NCBI RefSeq assembly: GCF_002434505.1
Contig: NZ_DJKE01000004.1
Location: forward strand, 160,428 to 224,427
Direction of reading: 5' to 3'
DNA: 64,000 bases
Source of the DNA: Brevundimonas sp. UBA6550
GTDB lineage: Bacteria; Pseudomonadota; Alphaproteobacteria; Caulobacterales; Caulobacteraceae
A program made the position numbers and the translations under genes. The first letter of the stretch is position 1; each line of letters begins with the position of its first letter. Of this stretch, positions 62,371 through 64,000 are shown one piece after another. The notes beneath the pieces were generated by a model that had not been told where the DNA came from, made no database searches, and was given only the letters and a program-made list of their open reading frames with translations.

Positions 62371-64000
62371 GTGGCGTTGGGGGAGTTGGAGGCTCAGCCT
62401 CCCGTCGAGCAGGATACGGGTCTGGCTTGCCTGACCCTGTTGCTTGGTTTTCATCAGATTCCGGCGGATCAGAGCCAGCTTCGGCATGATCTCGGTCACG
62501 CGGCGCCGGCCGATGACGCCGACCTGGTCCGTCTGGCCAAGCGGGTCGGCGCCAAGGCCAAGACCGCGACCCTGGACATCGCCGCGCTTGAGAATTCACC
62601 CCTGCCGGCGATCGTACGAGATCGGCGGGGTCTGTACTTCCTCGTCGGCGCTTTTCGGGACGACCAGGTTTTGATCCAGCGCCCGGCCGAGGCGCCCACC
62701 GCCCTGACGTTGGAAGCGTTCCAGCAGCTGTGGTCCGGCAAGGCGGTCTTCATCACGACCCGCGTCGCCGGCGAGGCGTCGGCCAAGTTCGACGTGACCT
62801 GGTTCATACCGGCTCTAGTCAAATACCGCTGGATGCTGGGCGACGTGCTCGCGGCCTCGCTCGCGCTGCAGCTGTTCGCCCTGGCCACGCCGATGATCTT
62901 CCAGGTCGTCATCGACAAGGTGCCACCAGGGGCTGACCACGCTGGATGTCCTGGCCATTGGCCTGATCACCGTCGTGGTGTTCGAGAGCTTCCTGGGCGG
63001 GTTGAGGGCCTATGTCTTCTCCCACACAACCAGTCGGGTCGATGTCGAGCTGGGCGCCAAGCTTTATCGTCACCTGCTCAACCTGCCGCTGGCCTATTTT
63101 GAATCTCGGCGGGTCGGCGACACCATCGCCCGAGTGCGCGAGCTCGAGACGATCCGGGAGTTCCTGACCTCCTCGTCGGTCACCCTGTTCGTGGATCTGT
63201 TGTTCACCGTCATCTTTCTGGTGGTGATGTGGTTCTACTCGCCCTTCCTGCTGGCGATCGTGGTCGGGACCATCGTCCTCTACGCCATCATCTGTTTCGT
63301 CATCACGCCTCCGCTGCGTCGTCGGATCGAGGAGCGGTTCCAGCGCGGCGCCGAGAGCCAGGCCTTCCTGGTCGAGAGCGTCACCGGCGTTCAGACGTTG
63401 AAGGCGGCCGCCGTCGAGCCGCAAATGCAGAGCCGGTGGGAAAAGCTGCTGGCGGCCTACGTCAAGGCCGGCTTCAAGGCCGCCCAGCTAAACATCTGGG
63501 GCGGCCAAGCCATCCAGCTGGTCAACAAGGTCTCGACCGCCCTGATCCTTTACGTCGGCGCGCGGCTGGTCATTGGCGGCAATCTGTCCGTCGGCGAACT
63601 GGTGGCTTTCAACATGCTGGCCGGTCGCGTGGCCGAACCGGTGCTGCGCCTCGCCGGACTGTGGCAACAGTTTCAGGAGGCCCGCGTCGGCGTGGACCGC
63701 CTGGGCGATGTGCTAAACGCACCGACGGAATCCCAGTTCTCGGCCTCGCGCGCGGCGCTGCCGCCGGTAAAAGGGGCTGTGGCCTTCGACGACGTCACCT
63801 TCCGCTATCGCCCCGGCGGTCGCGAGGTGCTGCGCAGGGTGTCGCTCGACGTCAAACCGGGCGAGATCATCGGCATCGTCGGCCCGTCGGGCTCGGGCAA
63901 GTCGACCCTGACTAAGCTGGTGCAGCGTCTTTATGTGCCCGAGAGCGGCCGGGTCATGGTGGACGGCACGGACCTGTCGCTGGTCGATCCGGCCTGGCTG
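62371..64000 (+). pseudogene. Type I secretion ABC transporter (HlyB-type), frameshifted, runs off the window
   Basis: The first 186 codons encode a C39-like domain without the catalytic Cys (DTGLACLTLLLGFHQIPADQ) and the first membrane helices, up to IFQVVIDKV at 62922. There the expected DKV-LVHQGLTTLD is missing five bases, and the frame changes. From 62924 the second frame is open to the window end: HQGLTTLDVLAIGLITVVVF, the membrane domain, FRYRPGGREVLRRVSLDVKP and Walker A IVGPSGSGKSTL. It could be a real inactivating deletion or a sequencing error. The 3' end is outside the window. Confidence 0.8.

Overview
The window is high-GC alphaproteobacterial DNA, most likely from a Caulobacteraceae chromosome of the Brevundimonas/Caulobacter type. 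This rests on a GcrA-type cell-cycle regulator, a PodJ-type polar organelle protein, a complete cpa/tad pilus locus in Caulobacter order, and GANTC (CcrM) sites upstream of pilA and gcrA. The genus is an inference; no rRNA, tRNA or CRISPR array was seen.

Bases 1-36,300 read as a conserved chromosomal backbone. After a partial membrane protein, a winged-helix regulator, a protein-tyrosine phosphatase and pabB comes the Flp/Tad pilus locus (2783-13739). Two TadE-like minor pilins and a secretin-N-domain protein lie on the minus strand; pilA and cpaA-B-C-D-E-F plus tadB/tadC lie on the plus strand. Housekeeping genes follow: dapE, a double-length dCTP deaminase, apaG, gcrA, an ABC-2 permease, an M28 peptidase, argD-argF, podJ, a TauE/TIGR02186 pair, gluQRS, a ParDE toxin-antitoxin pair, an AlkA-type glycosylase, a TRIC-family channel and an HNH protein. 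Several intergenic palindromic repeats sit between them.

From about 37,025 to the right edge the window becomes an accessory mosaic. It opens with a tyrosine integrase and an AlpA-like protein, then small orphan genes, an iron-uptake pair (TonB receptor plus PepSY membrane protein) and an XRE regulator. Next is an SOS mutagenesis cassette (imuA-imuB-dnaE2) under a perfect alphaproteobacterial LexA box, in which dnaE2 has lost about 500 codons. A truncated SRAP gene is fused to a truncated DUF3363 relaxase on the opposite strand. A Q/Ti-type oriT sits just upstream of an intact TraA relaxase-helicase, followed by a C-terminally cut DUF6118 gene.

The most unusual part is 53,543-60,332, which is visibly richer in AT. 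It holds a 1098-residue protein joining a calcineurin-like phosphoesterase to a STAND-like NTPase with an abnormal Walker A and a helical-repeat C-terminus. After a decayed ABC exporter ATPase comes a two-gene RloA/RloB (AbiL-like) module. This looks like a small antiphage or conflict-system island inserted into a decaying mobilisable element. The window ends with an orphan secreted protein and a type I secretion ABC transporter gene carrying an apparent 5-base deletion.
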